A DNA stretch of 64,000 bases, from the NCBI GenBank assembly GCA_029706075.1, contig JAINUG010000173.1, forward strand, positions 1,116,001 to 1,180,000. Direction: 5' to 3'. Made by a program: the position numbers and the translations under genes. Position 1 is the stretch's first letter, and each line of letters opens with the position of its first letter. Under the pieces are notes generated by a model. It made no database searches, was not told the DNA's origin, and worked only from the letters and a program-made list of their open reading frames with translations. Of the stretch, positions 10,616-22,456 are shown piece by piece. This DNA is from Aldrovandia affinis (lineage: Eukaryota > Chordata > Actinopteri > Notacanthiformes > Halosauridae).

Positions 10616-12836
10616 GTAGCCTTACCTTTTTTGTACTTCAGATAAGATATATTTATTATGACAAAAAGCCTGGGTCACTGGGTTTTCTGAATTTTTAATA
10701 AATAAAATATGTATAGAAATATATGAAAAATATAAATAATGCCACCAGGTGCAGATACTGAAAGTAAACAGGATTAGCCTTATTTATATTGATTGTTACT
10801 TTTATTGGCAAAACAACAAAAGACAGTTTAAAAAAAATCAGTCATTAAAATAAGATTTTGCACATGTAGTCTCCCATATATCAAGTTCAGAGGGGTGTGG
10901 TCTATTGGAACCCTTAAAAACCTTAAAAACATGTACAGGTCATTGATTAGATCGAAAAATATCAAAAGGACACCTGGCCTTAATTGTAGGACTCAACTAT
11001 TGTGTATGTCCCTTGACTTCATGTAATTAAGAGATGTGGAACAAAAAACACAGGATGATATGCCCACAACACTTTGGACATTTGAAAGGAAGATAAATAG
11101 TGTAAAAAAATATATGAATACTGTGATAAAACAATACAAAAGTGTTTAACAGTAAAAAAAAAACTATTGCTTTCTTTTGTTCAACATTTTTCCATTTGTT
11201 GAAGCTAGAGCTTTACAAATTAAAGTTCTTGCCAGGCTATTTTACATTTTTTTTATCATTTATTAATACATAATAATGTAAATAATTCATAGAATGCTTT
11301 ATTACCCTGATACCCAATATCTATGTTCTGTTAAAGTATGCCGAGACCTTTGTCTATATATAGTGACAAATTCTCTTTAAACATAGAACGTCATGGATCT
11401 CTTTTAGTTTTATTGTTAAAAACAGAACTATGAGATGTATATGTCCAATGACAGCAAACAAAGATCTGTACAGGAGCTATCTATATAGTCCTTAATAAAA
11501 TTAATTACTATATAGATAGCTTTTTATTTTTAATACGACCAATAAAAATTATATGGAATTGTATGGAGTCTTGAAGGAATTGTGTAACATCTATGATGCA
11601 GTACATTCCTGTAGAGATTGTTGGTACCACACAAGTATGACCTGCACCACAGTGAAATTTATCTGCATACAGCAATGCTTTTTTCAGAGCACCTGCAAAA
11701 TGTTTCAGGTAATAACATAAAGAGAAGAGGGAAGAAAATACTGAATGAATGAAATCGTAAGGAGACAATAACTGAAAACATCTACCCTGGGGTGAGCCCT
11801 TAATAATTAATATTTATAATATAAAATAAAAATGTATTTATTTTATAAACAAAATTCTGCAGAAAACACCAATATTTCAACTGATGCTGGTTTTGTTAGG
11901 TTTGGTAATGTAGCCAGCTGTCAGTTACAAGCTGCTGTCTGCATTGAGCTTAATCAAGTAGAGAGCCCTTCTTTCTATTCCTTGGATTTGCGGAGGATGC
12001 TGGTAAGAACTGCCAGGGAAAGAAAGTGAGGGATCCCAGGGGGACTAGAACAAATTCATGACAGTTAGAGTTGAAGAGTTGAAAGTGGTGCATAAGCAAC
12101 TGATCTTAAGTTGACCTAATTTTCCACCTCTCAACTGGTCCAGCTGACTTATTAAGGTGCAGAGTGCAGAGAAGGCTGCTCCTTTTCTTTAGTTGCTGTT
12201 AATGCTTCCTGCTGCCTCCCAAAGCCTAGGCTCTCCCATGTATGGGCATGCACAGCTGAAGTTGATTATTAACACCAAGCTGTTACTCATTATCCGTGCG
12301 GGGGGCGGGGGTTTCACTGAAAAGAGGGGCATAAAAGTTATTTTAATGTGGATGATAAACAGCAGTCTTTATTTATGACATCTCCAGTGGCTGTCTCCAT
12401 TAATCTCCCTTCATACAGATAAACAGCATTGTGCCTTATTCACTAGCTTATGCATGGCTAGCTGATGCATGCACTAATGAAACACAATAGCATCTAGCCT
12501 CTTTTTCTAGTATAGCAAAAATAGAAAATTCCCAGAAAAGTAAATAAAAATAGCTTACCTTCATACAGATTAACAGAATTGTGGCCCTGAACCTCACAAC
12601 CTCAGAACAAAAGGTATGCAAGTAACAATGACAATAAAAGAATTAGGCACAGCGCCCTCTACTTGAACTATGCAAGCAGTACTCCCCCTTACATTTACAA
12701 AAGCACAGTTTGCTGTGCCTTTAAGGAGAGGCCTTCATTGATACAGCCACTGCTTTAGCAATCTTTTAAAAGTCCTATACAGCAAGCCTACAAGGTTAGG
12801 TTGTAACCGAGGTAAAATAAAGATGGCGCTTACTGC
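10616..12836. other. About 2.2 kb with no recognised gene or repeat
   Basis: AT-rich, with several short open frames (the longest about 86 codons, minus strand near 11600) that show no domain. Two short similar blocks, TTCATACAGATAAACAG (about 12410) and TTCATACAGATTAACAG (about 12560), form a local duplication. It could be intergenic or intronic host DNA. Confidence 0.5.
11475..11521. repeat. Perfect 14 bp inverted repeat (hairpin)
   Basis: AGCTATCTATATAG at 11475-11488 and its reverse complement at 11508-11521 are separated by 19 AT-rich bases. It could be the ends of a tiny degraded element or a chance hairpin; there is no U-tract-type terminator context. Confidence 0.55.
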
Positions 12837-12955
12837 ACACTGCACTGATCTTGTGCGCCAACTATGATTGTTCTTACCTTGTATTAATGCACATCTTGTA
12901 AGTCGCTCTGGATAAGAGCGTCTGCTAAATGCTTAAAATGTAAATGTAAAAATGC
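12837..12955 (+). repeat. L2 LINE 3' tail fragment
   Basis: CTGCACTGATCTTGTGCGCC through GGATAAGAGCGTCTGCTAAA and TGTAAA repeats matches the end of L2 copy C (9113-9229) almost base for base. It is only the last about 110 bp, a strongly 5'-truncated insertion. Confidence 0.85.
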
Positions 12956-12975
12956 ACACTGGAGTTATTGCGTAT

Positions 12976-13620
12976 TGTAACACACCGATTATTTTAGAAC
13001 AATGGAGAGATGCGAACAACAATACAAGGTCCAGGTAATGAGTTTAGTCAATATACAAAAGGCTTTATTATATAAAAGGATACATGATACACACGCACAC
13101 ACACATACACAATACGCAGGCCGAGGCGGCTTACTAAATTACTCCGCTTTGCCTCAACTATGGGCCTCATTAAGCAACTAGGGGTGGGGACTGGCCGTTA
13201 ACCCTGGCCAAAGGGCTAAGCTGTTCCCTGACCGATAAAACACTAAAATAAGGATCTTGCTACGTGCAGTTGTCAAGCTAAAATACTAGGGTACAACTAC
13301 AAAAGAGCAATCTGAATGACTCAAAGCAGGTAACGCAGAACACTTATCTTTGCACTCCGCGGAATCCAGTCTCTGTGCAAGTCCGTGATCTCCACAACCC
13401 TTTTTCACAAACGGCAGCGCTCCTAGCCGTCTTCAGTCTCCGCGCACACACATTCACCTCACAAAGAGTCCCACTTTTATTAGTCTCGTCCTGCTGTCTT
13501 GCAGGGCAATTAGTCCAGTCAGGTGCACTTGGTTAGGCATCCATCCAGGTGCGCTAAATTAGGCTATGTGGCATGGCAGGTAAACTATGTGGGCGTGGGA
13601 GATAAACTCCGTTCATCACA
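12976..13620 (-). repeat. 3' LTR of gypsy-1
   Basis: TGTAACACACCG...CGTTCATCACA, 645 bp with TG...CA ends. On the minus strand, a purine tract (AAGGGGGGAGGTAG, from 13621 rightwards on the plus strand) lies directly before the LTR start, as a polypurine primer should. GGCTTTATTATATAA near 13065 gives AATAAA in the minus sense. The 5' LTR is missing because the element is truncated near 18235. Confidence 0.82.
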
Positions 13621-13862
13621 CTACCTCCCCCCTTAAAGAGGATGGCGTCCACGCATCCCACTGTGTTGACATCAACATCAAAATCAGTCAGCCATCGCGG
13701 GAGTCTGCGGTCCCTATGAGGCCTGCGTGCCCCCGGTTGAGGCCCGCTAGCAGCCTCCAGATTAGCTGGTTGTACAGGGCGGGGGTGGACCCCCACATCA
13801 GGACCTGGATCAGCTGGTTGTGCAGGGCAGGGGTCAGTCGCGTTCGTGGATGGGGATCGGTC

Positions 13863-15467
13863 CTATCCAGGTACCCGGCAACACCGACGTCGCTCTTGAG
13901 GTTGTCGCACAGGAACTGGCGGTGCTCCTAGAGTCTGAAAGCCACCAGCACCAACATCATTTGGGTCATAGCAGGGCACAACAGTGTCCCCGTTACCTGC
14001 CTTGAGTCGATAAAGAACATCAGATAGTCTCTCCAAGACTAAATAAGGGCCACTATATCGTTTCTTTAACTTTGGACACTGGCCTCTCCCTCTCCAATTA
14101 TCCCGCACCCAGACCTTCTCTCCTGGCTCATAATATTGGTGTGAGACCTTTAGATCATAAAATTCCTTTTGACTTTGGGATGCTGCTTGTTGGTGTCGCT
14201 GAATAGCACCTGCCACAGTGCGTAACCTTTGTCTCACTGCATGTACATATTCGTGAACATTACCATAACCTTCTTCACAATGGTCCATCAGGACATCGAC
14301 AGGTAATACGATCTGGCGCCCAAATAAAGCCTCATAAGGGGTGTGTTTAGTACTAGACTGCATACTACTACGATAAGCCATCATGACGTAGGGGAACAAA
14401 GCATCCCAGTCGGACTGGTTGGCATTCACAAAGTTTGACAGCATTGTGGTCACTGTTCTATTCAGTCTCTCAACCAGTCCATCTGACTGGGGATGGTAGG
14501 GTGTGGTTCGAGTTTTGTGCATCTCCAACAATTCACAAATCTCTTGAAACAGTTGGGATTCAAAATTTCTCCCCTGGTCTGTATGCACCGTACGTGGTGC
14601 CCCAAATCTTAAAATGAACTCGTTCACAAAAACACCTGCGACGGTTTTCGCTTCCTGGTTTACAAGAGGGAAGGCCTCAGCCCATTTAATAAAGTAGTCC
14701 GCTAGTACCAATATATAGCGATTACCTTTATCTGAACATGGCAATGGGCCCAGTATATCTAAAGCAACCCGCTCAAAAGGACGAGATGTTATCGTGGTCT
14801 GCAAAGGGGCCCTAGGAGCTGGCCCGGTGATTTTATTGGCTGCACAGTCGTGGCATGATTTGTACCATTCCCTAACATCCTGTGTCCACCCAGGCCAATA
14901 AAATCGAGACCTGACTCGATTGAGCAGTTTCTCGACTCCAAGATGGCCACCCGTCCTACAGTTATGCAAACTAAGCAAGATGAAAGACACCATAGATCTG
15001 GGCAAAACTCTCTGTCCTCCCCCATCTACTCCACTCCCCTTATACGTCAGGACATCCATATCTAAATATAGCATGTCCCACACAGCACAATAGGGTTTCA
15101 ACTCAGCACTAGATTGTAGTTCAGCAGCATCCCTTGGGCAGCCCTGAACTTTGAGTGAAATGAGCTGCCGCAAAACAGAATCATCACGCTGCCTACTATA
15201 CAAGCTCCCATCAATATTGTCAGATGTGACCACTTGGCAACCGGCTGCACGGCGAGACAAAGCGTCTGCATTGGTATGTTGTTTACCCAGTCTGTGCTGA
15301 ATGCAATACTGAAAAGAGGACAATTGTTCCAACCATCTGGCAACCTGACCCTCCGGTTCTTTAAAATGATGTAGCCACTGCAATGAATTATGATCAGTCC
15401 TCAACAAAAACTCACGCCCTAATAAATAATGCCGAAAATAATGTGTAAATGCAACCACAGCCAGCAA
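13863..15467 (-). pseudogene. gypsy-1 pol: RNase H end and integrase
   Basis: A 534-codon frame. Residues 1-75 are the end of the RNase H domain (TDHNSLQWL, then ADALSRR). Next come the integrase zinc-binding HHCC region (HLGVEKLLNRV ... CHDCAANK), then the catalytic core with aspartate in ALDILGPLP, aspartate in HTDQGRNFE and glutamate in SDGLVERLNRT. A GPY/F module (KKRYSGPYLVLERL) follows. No chromodomain is seen. The frame joins the upstream RNase H part only by a frame change near 15465. The rest of pol continues at 15468-15636 and 17429-18235, split by a pogo element. Confidence 0.92.
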
Positions 15468-16159
15468 TTATTTCCATAATTTCACTCAGTCCAGGAGAGG
15501 GACCTGCTAGCATAGGAAACAACCCTTTCTTTGTCACCATGCATCTGGGAGAGCACAGCTCCTATACCCTGATCACTTGCATCCGTATGTAGAATGAATT
15601 GTTTAGTAGGATCAGGATATGCTAATATGGGTGCAGTACCGTAAATTCCGGACTATTGAGCGCACCTGAATAAAAGCCGCACCCACTAAATTTAAAAAGA
15701 AAAAAGATTTTGTACATATATAGGCCGCACTTGTCTATAAGCCGCAGATGTCCGCGTTGTAACATGGGATATTTACACAGAAAATGTTACACGGAAAGAT
15801 TTTTTAAACTTTTAATTAAATGAATGCTTTTTTCCGAACAGTGAACACGGCTGGTTAAAGAAAAACACAGTAGCCTACCAGAAAAGTCATTGATCGCTAT
15901 CTTCATCTTCCTCTTGCGCACTAAAACCACTAAAGTCGTCTTCTTCAGTGTCGGAATTGAACAGCCTCAGAATTACTTCGTCACACACTTTCTCAGTCTC
16001 TTTCGTTGTCGCTCTCACTGTCACTTTCGTCTCGAGACAAATTCGCACTTGAGCTTGTGCTGTCCTCTTCATCACGCAGCAGTCCAGCCTTTCGAAACCC
16101 GTTGGTGATAGTGGATTTTTTGACACTGTTCCACGCTGTCAGGATCCACTGGCAGACTT

Positions 16160-17042
16160 TTTTTTTTCAACAATCTGTTTATTGAGATTTTCATACAAAA
16201 CAAACATACAGACCAGAAAAATCTTGATCAACACCTTATGATACAACAATAGTGCAAGTAGTTAATAAAAATAAAATAAAAACTACACAAAAATAAGACA
16301 AGACTAGAACAGGACAAATGTTACAAACCAAGAGTAGAATCCAAGACCAAGACTAAGGACATAAAATGAATGAATAATAAACAAAACAAAAAACAAAAAA
16401 AACAATAATAATAATAGACTAAAAGTTGCGTTGGTCGGTCAGCTGCCTGTCATGTCACAGTTTAATGTAACTAGAATACTTGGTCAATCATTCAGATATA
16501 TCTGGAAAGTCCAGCTCTCGTATATACTCAAAAAAGGGGTCCCACATCTTACAAAATTTCCTCAGGGAACCGTTCACTATACACCTGATTCTTTCCAGTT
16601 TGACAAAATTAAGAACCTCTCTTATCCATAGGGTATGTGAAGGAGGTGTTGGAGATTTCCACTTAAGCAGTATCAATCGTCTGGCTAGTAGGGTGACAAA
16701 GGCCGTAAAGGCTGCCTCTAGGGAAGAAAGCAGCATTGTGTATGGAGTTACACCGAACAATGCAGTCATGGCGTTAGGTTCAATTAATTTCCCAGTAACC
16801 TTTGATAGTGATCTGAATATTCCCACCCAATACGATTGTAAAGCAGGACAGGACCAAAACATGTGCGCATGACTGGCCGGTGCTTGGCGACACCTGTCAC
16901 AAGTTGGGTCTACATTTTTATAGATTTTAGAGAGCCTGACCTTTGTGAAGTGGGTGCGATGTATAATTTTGCACTGGATCAGTCCATATTTCGCACAAAT
17001 AGATGACCTATGTACCCTGTCAAGAGCGACCTCCCAAAGTTC
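16160..17042 (-). mobile_element. 5'-truncated L1-group LINE inside the pogo element
   Basis: The T-run at 16158-16167 is the poly(A) tail of a minus-strand insertion. The 16 bp target duplication ATCCACTGGCAGACTT occurs at 16144-16159 and 17043-17058. The insert encodes the ORF2 C-terminus (frame 16488-17048), with a CCHC-like CDRCRQAPASHAHMFWSCPA motif typical of L1 ORF2 ends. It is open for about 180 codons, so this is a fairly recent event. Confidence 0.93.
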
Positions 17043-17058
17043 ATCCACTGGCAGACTT

Positions 17059-17347
17059 GAGCAAAAGTTGCTCTTCGCATGCGGCCAGTTTTGGTAAATG
17101 ATTTCTCGCCGCTAGTCATCCAAGTCTCCCACTCAACTCGGAGTGCCACTTTAAATGCACGATTCACACTGATGTCGAGTGGCTGCAAATACTTCGTTGT
17201 GCCCCCAGGAATCACAGCTGGAATTGAGTTTGTCTTCTTGATGGCTGCTTTTACAGAATCTGTTATATGGGCCCTCATGCTGTCCAAAACGAGCAATGCT
17301 TTTTTTCTGTGAAAAAATCCCCCTGGTCGCTTACCGTAAAAATCCAT
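17059..17347 (-). pseudogene. pogo-like DDE transposase, C-terminal catalytic part
   Basis: Contains ALLVLDSMRAHI (second catalytic aspartate) and YLQPLDISVNRAFK (third catalytic aspartate). Exactly 35 residues separate the two aspartates, the DD35D spacing of pogo/Tigger enzymes. The C-terminal acidic tail lies at 15887-16126 beyond the L1 insertion (NSDTEEDDFSGFSAQEEDED). The L1 insert breaks the gene, and the first catalytic aspartate is absent. Confidence 0.85.
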
Positions 17348-17428
17348 AAATTAGCCGCATCATTGTTTAAGCCGCAGGGTTCAAAGCGTGTGAAAAAAGT
17401 AGCGGCTTATAGTCCGGAAATTACGGTA

Positions 17429-18235
17429 ATCAGCTTCCGCTTCAAGGTCTCAAAGGCTTCCTGGCAGGCATTGTTCCACTGAAAATTGACCTTTTCAGTC
17501 AGCTTGTGTAGGGGCTGTGCTATTGACCCAAAATCGGCGATGAATCGCTTATAATAGGAAGCTAAGCCAATAAAGCTTCTGACCTCTCCAACAGTAGTTG
17601 GGGTAGGCCATGACCTGACCATCTCAGCTTTGGCGGGATCAGTCACCACACCTTCTGCTGAGATAACATGACCAAGATAGTTGACCCTCCTTGAGAATAA
17701 AGTGCATTTAGTAGGCTTAACCTTCAATTGAGCAGATTTTAATCTCCCCAGTATTTCTCCTAGCCGGGATACATGCTCCTCAAAGGTTTGCCCAAACACA
17801 ATAATATCATCAAGATATACAAGGCATGTCATCCACTGTAGGTCAGCTAGAACAAGCTCCATAAGCCTTTGAAAAGTACTCGGGGCATTACACAAACCAT
17901 ATGGGAGAACATTGAATAAAAAAAAACATGCTTAGTCACAAAGTCTTCTCACGATGGCGGGGGTCTAACTCAACCTGCCAGTAACCACTGGCCAGGTCGA
18001 GTGTGGAGAACCATTTTGATGCACCCAAGGCATCCAGGGTGTCATCAATTCGGGGGAGGGATTATGTGTCTTTAACAGTCACCTCATTAAAGCGCCGGTA
18101 ATCAACACAAAACCGCAATCCCCCGTCTTTCTTTCTCACCATAACCACTGGGGCAGCCCACGGACTCTGGGAGGGCCGAATGACAGTATTTTGGAATCGG
18201 AATGGCGGGTTAGTAGATAACACATACATGCAAGA
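17429..18235 (-). pseudogene. gypsy-1 reverse transcriptase, broken
   Basis: The minus-strand frame 18062-18271 carries [20 protein letters not shown] and [13 protein letters not shown]; a stop follows at once. Then comes a stretch with STLDLASGYWQVELDP in another frame, then the frame 17407-17895 with NAPSTFQRLME, catalytic YLDDIIVFG and the connection region (VRSFIGLASYYKRFI). A rearrangement around 17915-17945 and the stop near 18062 inactivate it. Similarity ends near 18190-18235, so protease, gag and the 5' LTR are absent. Confidence 0.88.
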
Positions 18236-18239
18236 CCTG

Positions 18240-19345
18240 GGTCTATGTGTTTTGTATTTTATCACTAACACAGGCAGTCAGTGAGCAGCTATGATAGCTA
18301 CAAAAACAATGATAAAATCTATGGTACACAGTCATGAACTATGACACATTTTACACAAGTACAGTACCAACAGTTTGTACAGTCAGTACAGAACAAACTG
18401 TTTGTTGCTAATTGTGCTATGCCCAGATTGTCTTACTGTGTTTCGTTTGCTCCACGGTCGGCGGGGTTCCATGCGTTTCGGGTTCGGAGGAGACCTGGGA
18501 ATCTGGTCATGACATCTTCGAGTCCGATATGTCTTTGTGGTGTCTCTCGCAAATGTTTACAGTTGAAGTGAAGTCTCTGGTTAGTTTTCCAGGGCGTGAA
18601 GTTAATTATCGGAGAGCTGGTCGCTTCTGTGTTCACTCAAATGTCCAATATTGTTAGCTGTATTCTTTCACAGCTCTTCACGAATTAGTGTTGCTTGAGG
18701 CCAGAATCGGCGCTCTGTGGATTCTGCTGCTGTTCAGAGAACGTGTCTCATGCGTGTCTTCACAGACCTCTGTCCTACAAGGGCATTTGACTGTTTAGGC
18801 AATTGGAGGTCCTACCGAGATAGGATATTGAATTAAACTGCAGTAAACTAAGCCAACATACTACAATCTCTTTCCAAATAACCATTTAAGACTAGTTGTT
18901 TAACTTTAAACAGTGTTCAGAAAGTGTGTCTGTTTTAAGGGCAATTTCATAATTCCCACGGTTTAGGTACAAATAAGATGAGCGTAACGTGCATGAATTG
19001 TTCCAGGCTAATTCTGCATATTTAAATTGGAGCACTATTTGATCTAGTCTGGTTGTTCTAGACATAAAAATGACATGTAACAATCACAAAAGAGATTGAT
19101 AGGGAGAGCAGTCTAGTGGATCAACCTTAATCAAAATATACAAGGTACAATTAAATTACAATTAAGAGCTTTTTTATTAAGTAACACTTAGACAAAATAT
19201 TCAACGTCCAATCTACAGACATAGGTTCAACTACCTTAACAAATACTAAATCCTAGACATAAAAATGACATGTAACAATCACAAAAGAGATGACATGGAA
19301 GAAAATGACACCAAACCAAGTTTGTCTCTCTCCAAATGCAAGCAC
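18240..19345. other. About 1.1 kb unassigned, containing a 39 bp direct repeat
   Basis: No recognisable domain or repeat family. Open frames are at most about 80 codons. A perfect direct repeat lies in its right half. It may be remains of the element into which gypsy-1 or L2-B inserted. Confidence 0.45.
19058..19291. repeat. Perfect 39 bp direct repeat, 195 bp apart
   Basis: Copies at 19058-19096 and 19253-19291, both starting CTAGACATAAAAATGACATG, with no mismatch. The sequence between is unique. This is longer than any target duplication, so it indicates a tandem duplication or remnants of a terminal repeat. Confidence 0.85.
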
Positions 19346-19585
19346 ATAATAATAATAATAATAAATTGGATTTATATAGCGCTTCTCATCTGCCGAGACA
19401 AATCTTGAAGCTCTTTACAGATAGAAGACTATGGCACAAATAAAAGCCTAAGGATAGCCAGTAAGAAGGTTTTAAGATTACTAAACTAAAATGAAAGAAA
19501 ATGGATAACGAAATAGACTAACAAAGCATAGAAAAAAATAAATAGAAAAAGGGGATTAAAACAAGGGTGGGCCGCTAAAAAAGGC

Positions 19586-20815
19586 TCAAGGGAAGGCCTG
19601 CCGGAAAAAAAGGGTTTTAAGGCCCGTTTTAAAAACCTCGATGGAAGGGGCAGTTCTGAGGTAGTCCGGGAGGGAGTTCCAGAGGCGTGGGGAAAAAGAG
19701 CAGAAGGCTCGGTCTCCCATCGTCCGTAGACGTGTAGGGGGGACGTGGAGCAGTGTGGAATGGCTAGAGCGGAGGGGGCGTGAGGGTTTGTGGGTGGTGA
19801 TGAGATCACTGAGGTAGCTGGGGCTTTGTCCATTTAAGGCTTTGTAAGTCAGGAGGAGGACTTTGAACTGGATCCTGTAGTGGACTGGGAGCCAGTGGAG
19901 TTGGGCGAGTATGGGGGTTATGTGGGCTGACTTTTTTGTACCGGTGAGGACTCTGGCGGCGCTGTTCTGGATGAGTTGTAGACGGTTGATACATTTTACT
20001 GAGAGATCGGAGAGAAGTGCATTGCCATAATCAATTCGGGAGAAGATTAGTGCATTGACCAGTTTTTTGGTGTCGTCTTGTGCAAGGGATGGCTTCAGTC
20101 TGGCGATATTTTTGAGGTGAAAGAAGGAAATCTTGCAGATGTGGTTGATATGGGCTTGGAATGAGAGTGTGGAGTCAAGCTTAACTCCAAGGTTGGTGAC
20201 AACAGAGGAGAGGGGAATGAGTTGGCCATCGAGGGAGGGACCAATGCTGCCAGCGTTGGCGAGTTGTTTGGCGGTGCCGATCAGAATTGCCTCCGTCTTG
20301 CTGCTGTTGAGCTGGAGGAAGTTGTTAGACATCCAAGAGCGGATGTCCTCCAGGCAGGTGTTGAGGGTGGAGATTGTGTTGGTGGGATTGGGTTGCGTTT
20401 TGATGTAGACCTGGGTGTCATCAGCATAGCAGTGGAAGTTGATGTTGTGTTGTCTGATGATACGTCCAAGTGGGAGTAAGTAGATTAAAAACAGAATGGG
20501 CCCCAGCACTGACCCCTGTGGGACACCGCATGTCACTGCAGTGTCATCGGACCTGGAGCCCCCCAGTGACACGTGATAACTCCGGTTGGTGAGGTAGGAG
20601 GTGAACCACTTCAGGGCTGTGTCCGTGACCATGGTGTAGGTCTCGAGGCGGTGGAGGAGGATGTTGTGGTCCACGGTGTCAAATGCAGCGCTCAGATCGA
20701 GTAGGACCAGGATACTGGGTGACCCGGAGTCGGCTGCCATCAACAGGTCGTTGACAACCTTTATCAAGGCCGTTTCCGTGCTGTGTGCGGGCTGGAAACC
20801 GGATTGGAGAGATTA
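19586..20815 (-). pseudogene. L2 reverse transcriptase, nearly intact catalytic part
   Basis: Open for more than 390 codons. Motif A LVLLDLSAAFDTVDHNIL, motif B GVPQGSVLGPILFLIYLLPL, catalytic motif C HCYADDTQVYI, thumb HLKNIARLKPSLAQDD, and the C-terminal LHWLPVHYRIQFK and PRLWNSLPDYLR blocks common to L2 and CR1 enzymes. A one-base frame change near 20810 separates it from the upstream RT1-2 region (NYRPISNLLFLAKVLEK at about 20900). The two catalytic aspartates are kept. Confidence 0.92.
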
Positions 20816-21365
20816 TTGTCTGAGAGATGTGACTGGAGTTGTGAGGCCACGACTTTCTCAAGAACTTTGGCGAGGAACAGGAGGTTGGAGATTGGTCTGT
20901 AATTGGACAGGAGTTCTCGGTCCAGATTTGGTTTCTTTAAGAGTGGGGTGACAGCCGCTGTTTTGAAAAGAATGGGCACCTCTCCACTCTGAAGTGATTT
21001 GTTGATGAGTGTAGTGAGGAATTGAACCAGGGTTGGTGAGCAGGCTTTCAGCAGGGGTGTGGGTATGGGGTCAAGGGAGCAGCTAGTGGGCTTGGATTTG
21101 GTTATGATGTCCAGAAGTGCAGATGGTGTAACCTCTGTGAAGCTGCACAGGGTGGAGCCATTGAAGAAGGGAGGGCAGATGGGCGGGGTCGCAGCTGCTA
21201 TGAAGGGTACAATGTTGGCTCTGATATCTTCGACCTTGGTCTTAAAGAAAACAGAGAATCGATTGCACAGTTCTGGAGAGGCAGCTGGGGAGCCTGAGTT
21301 GGTGGGGTTGAGAAGCCGGTTGATGGTGGAGAATAGGGTTCTGGGATTGCCTTTGCCATTGTCAA

Positions 21366-22456
21366 TTCACTTGAATATCAGGAGTCTCTTGCCTAAAATT
21401 GACCTACTTCGTGCATGGGTTGTACTACATAAACCTAACATTATTACTCTCTCTGAAACATGGCTCAACAATGACATCTCAGATAATGAAATTTATATCT
21501 CAAATTATGTTTTATTTAGATCTGATAGGTGCTCCAGGAGAGGAGGTGTTGCTATATATGTGTCCTCTGAGCTTGCATCTGAGTTAATCATACCCACAGT
21601 TGAGCCTCAACATTTTGAGTGTGTTTTCATTAAGGTTATCTTTCATGCAAATAAATGTATAAATATAGGTAGCATATATAGACCACCCTCTTCGCCGGCT
21701 GAGTCCTTTAATCTCCACAATCAAATTTCCTCTAGAAACGAAATCATCTTATTGGGTGATTTTAATAAAAACTGGTTAGATAAATCGTCTGATAAGGTTA
21801 ACAAAATGTTGCTAAGTAGTCTAAATGTCACCCAACTAATTAATGAGCCCACTCGTATCACCCATAGAACCCAATCTCTGCTGGACTGGATACTTGTTTC
21901 ACACCCTAATAGAATCCTGAAGGCTGGTGTTATGTCTGACTGTTTCAGTGATCACTCAATTGTCTACTGTCTTGTATGGAAAATCAAACTACCTAAATCA
22001 CCACCAAAGCTGATCAATATCAGACAATATAGGAAAATGAATATAGACTAATTTATTAATGATGTGATCGCTATTAACTGGGACCGATTCCAACTAATAC
22101 CCAATGCACAAGATGCCTGGGATTTTCTATACACAGAGCTTATGGATGTTGTTGATAGACATGCTCCTTGGAAAACTGTTAAAGTGAAGGGTAAACATCT
22201 CCCTTGGATCAGCCCCGAACTGATTAGTCTCTTTAGACAGAGAGACAAGGCATGGTCAACATTCAGAAAGACGAGGGATAATGCTGATTGGGAAGTATAT
22301 AGGCAATTTAGGAATATGAGTAAGATAAAAACACGTAATGCTAAATCTGATTATTATAAAGATTGTCTTGCTAAAGATTTTAAGAACCCCAATAATTCTG
22401 GGACAAAATTAAATCCATTACTAACACCAAAGACATGCATTCTATTAATCAAATAA
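21366..22456 (+). pseudogene. Rex1-like ORF2: endonuclease and linker
   Basis: Target-nicking endonuclease of the LINE. Visible: NIRSLLPKIDLLRAWV (domain start), IITLSETWLN (catalytic glutamate), SIYRPPSS, LLGDFNKNW, LLDWILVS and the closing SDCFSDHSIVY with catalytic histidine. An in-frame stop at 22049-22051 is followed by the basic linker to about 22430. Codons before 21363 in the same open frame are antisense L2 and not part of this gene. Confidence 0.88.

Larger units (their letters stand above)
15639..17426 (-). mobile_element. pogo-type (Tc1/mariner superfamily) transposon inside gypsy-1 pol
   Basis: TIRs read CCGTAAATTCCGGACTAT at the left, and the right end is its imperfect reverse complement (ATAGTCCGGAAATTACGG). 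The duplicated target is TA at 15637-15638 and 17427-17428. The gypsy-1 reading frame lines up across one TA, so the insertion is clean. The element is 1788 bp, of which 883 bp plus a 16 bp duplication is an L1 insert. The transposase lies on the minus strand and is incomplete: N-terminal DNA-binding and first catalytic aspartate regions are not seen. Confidence 0.9.

Noticed and set aside
11832..12029. Possible host exon
   Set aside because: A 65-codon frame without recognisable domain, splice context or conservation evidence available here; left unassigned.
21059..21362. N-terminal 100 codons of the open frame leading into the Rex1-like endonuclease
   Set aside because: These codons are antisense to L2 copy B; LINE similarity begins only after the insertion boundary at 21363.
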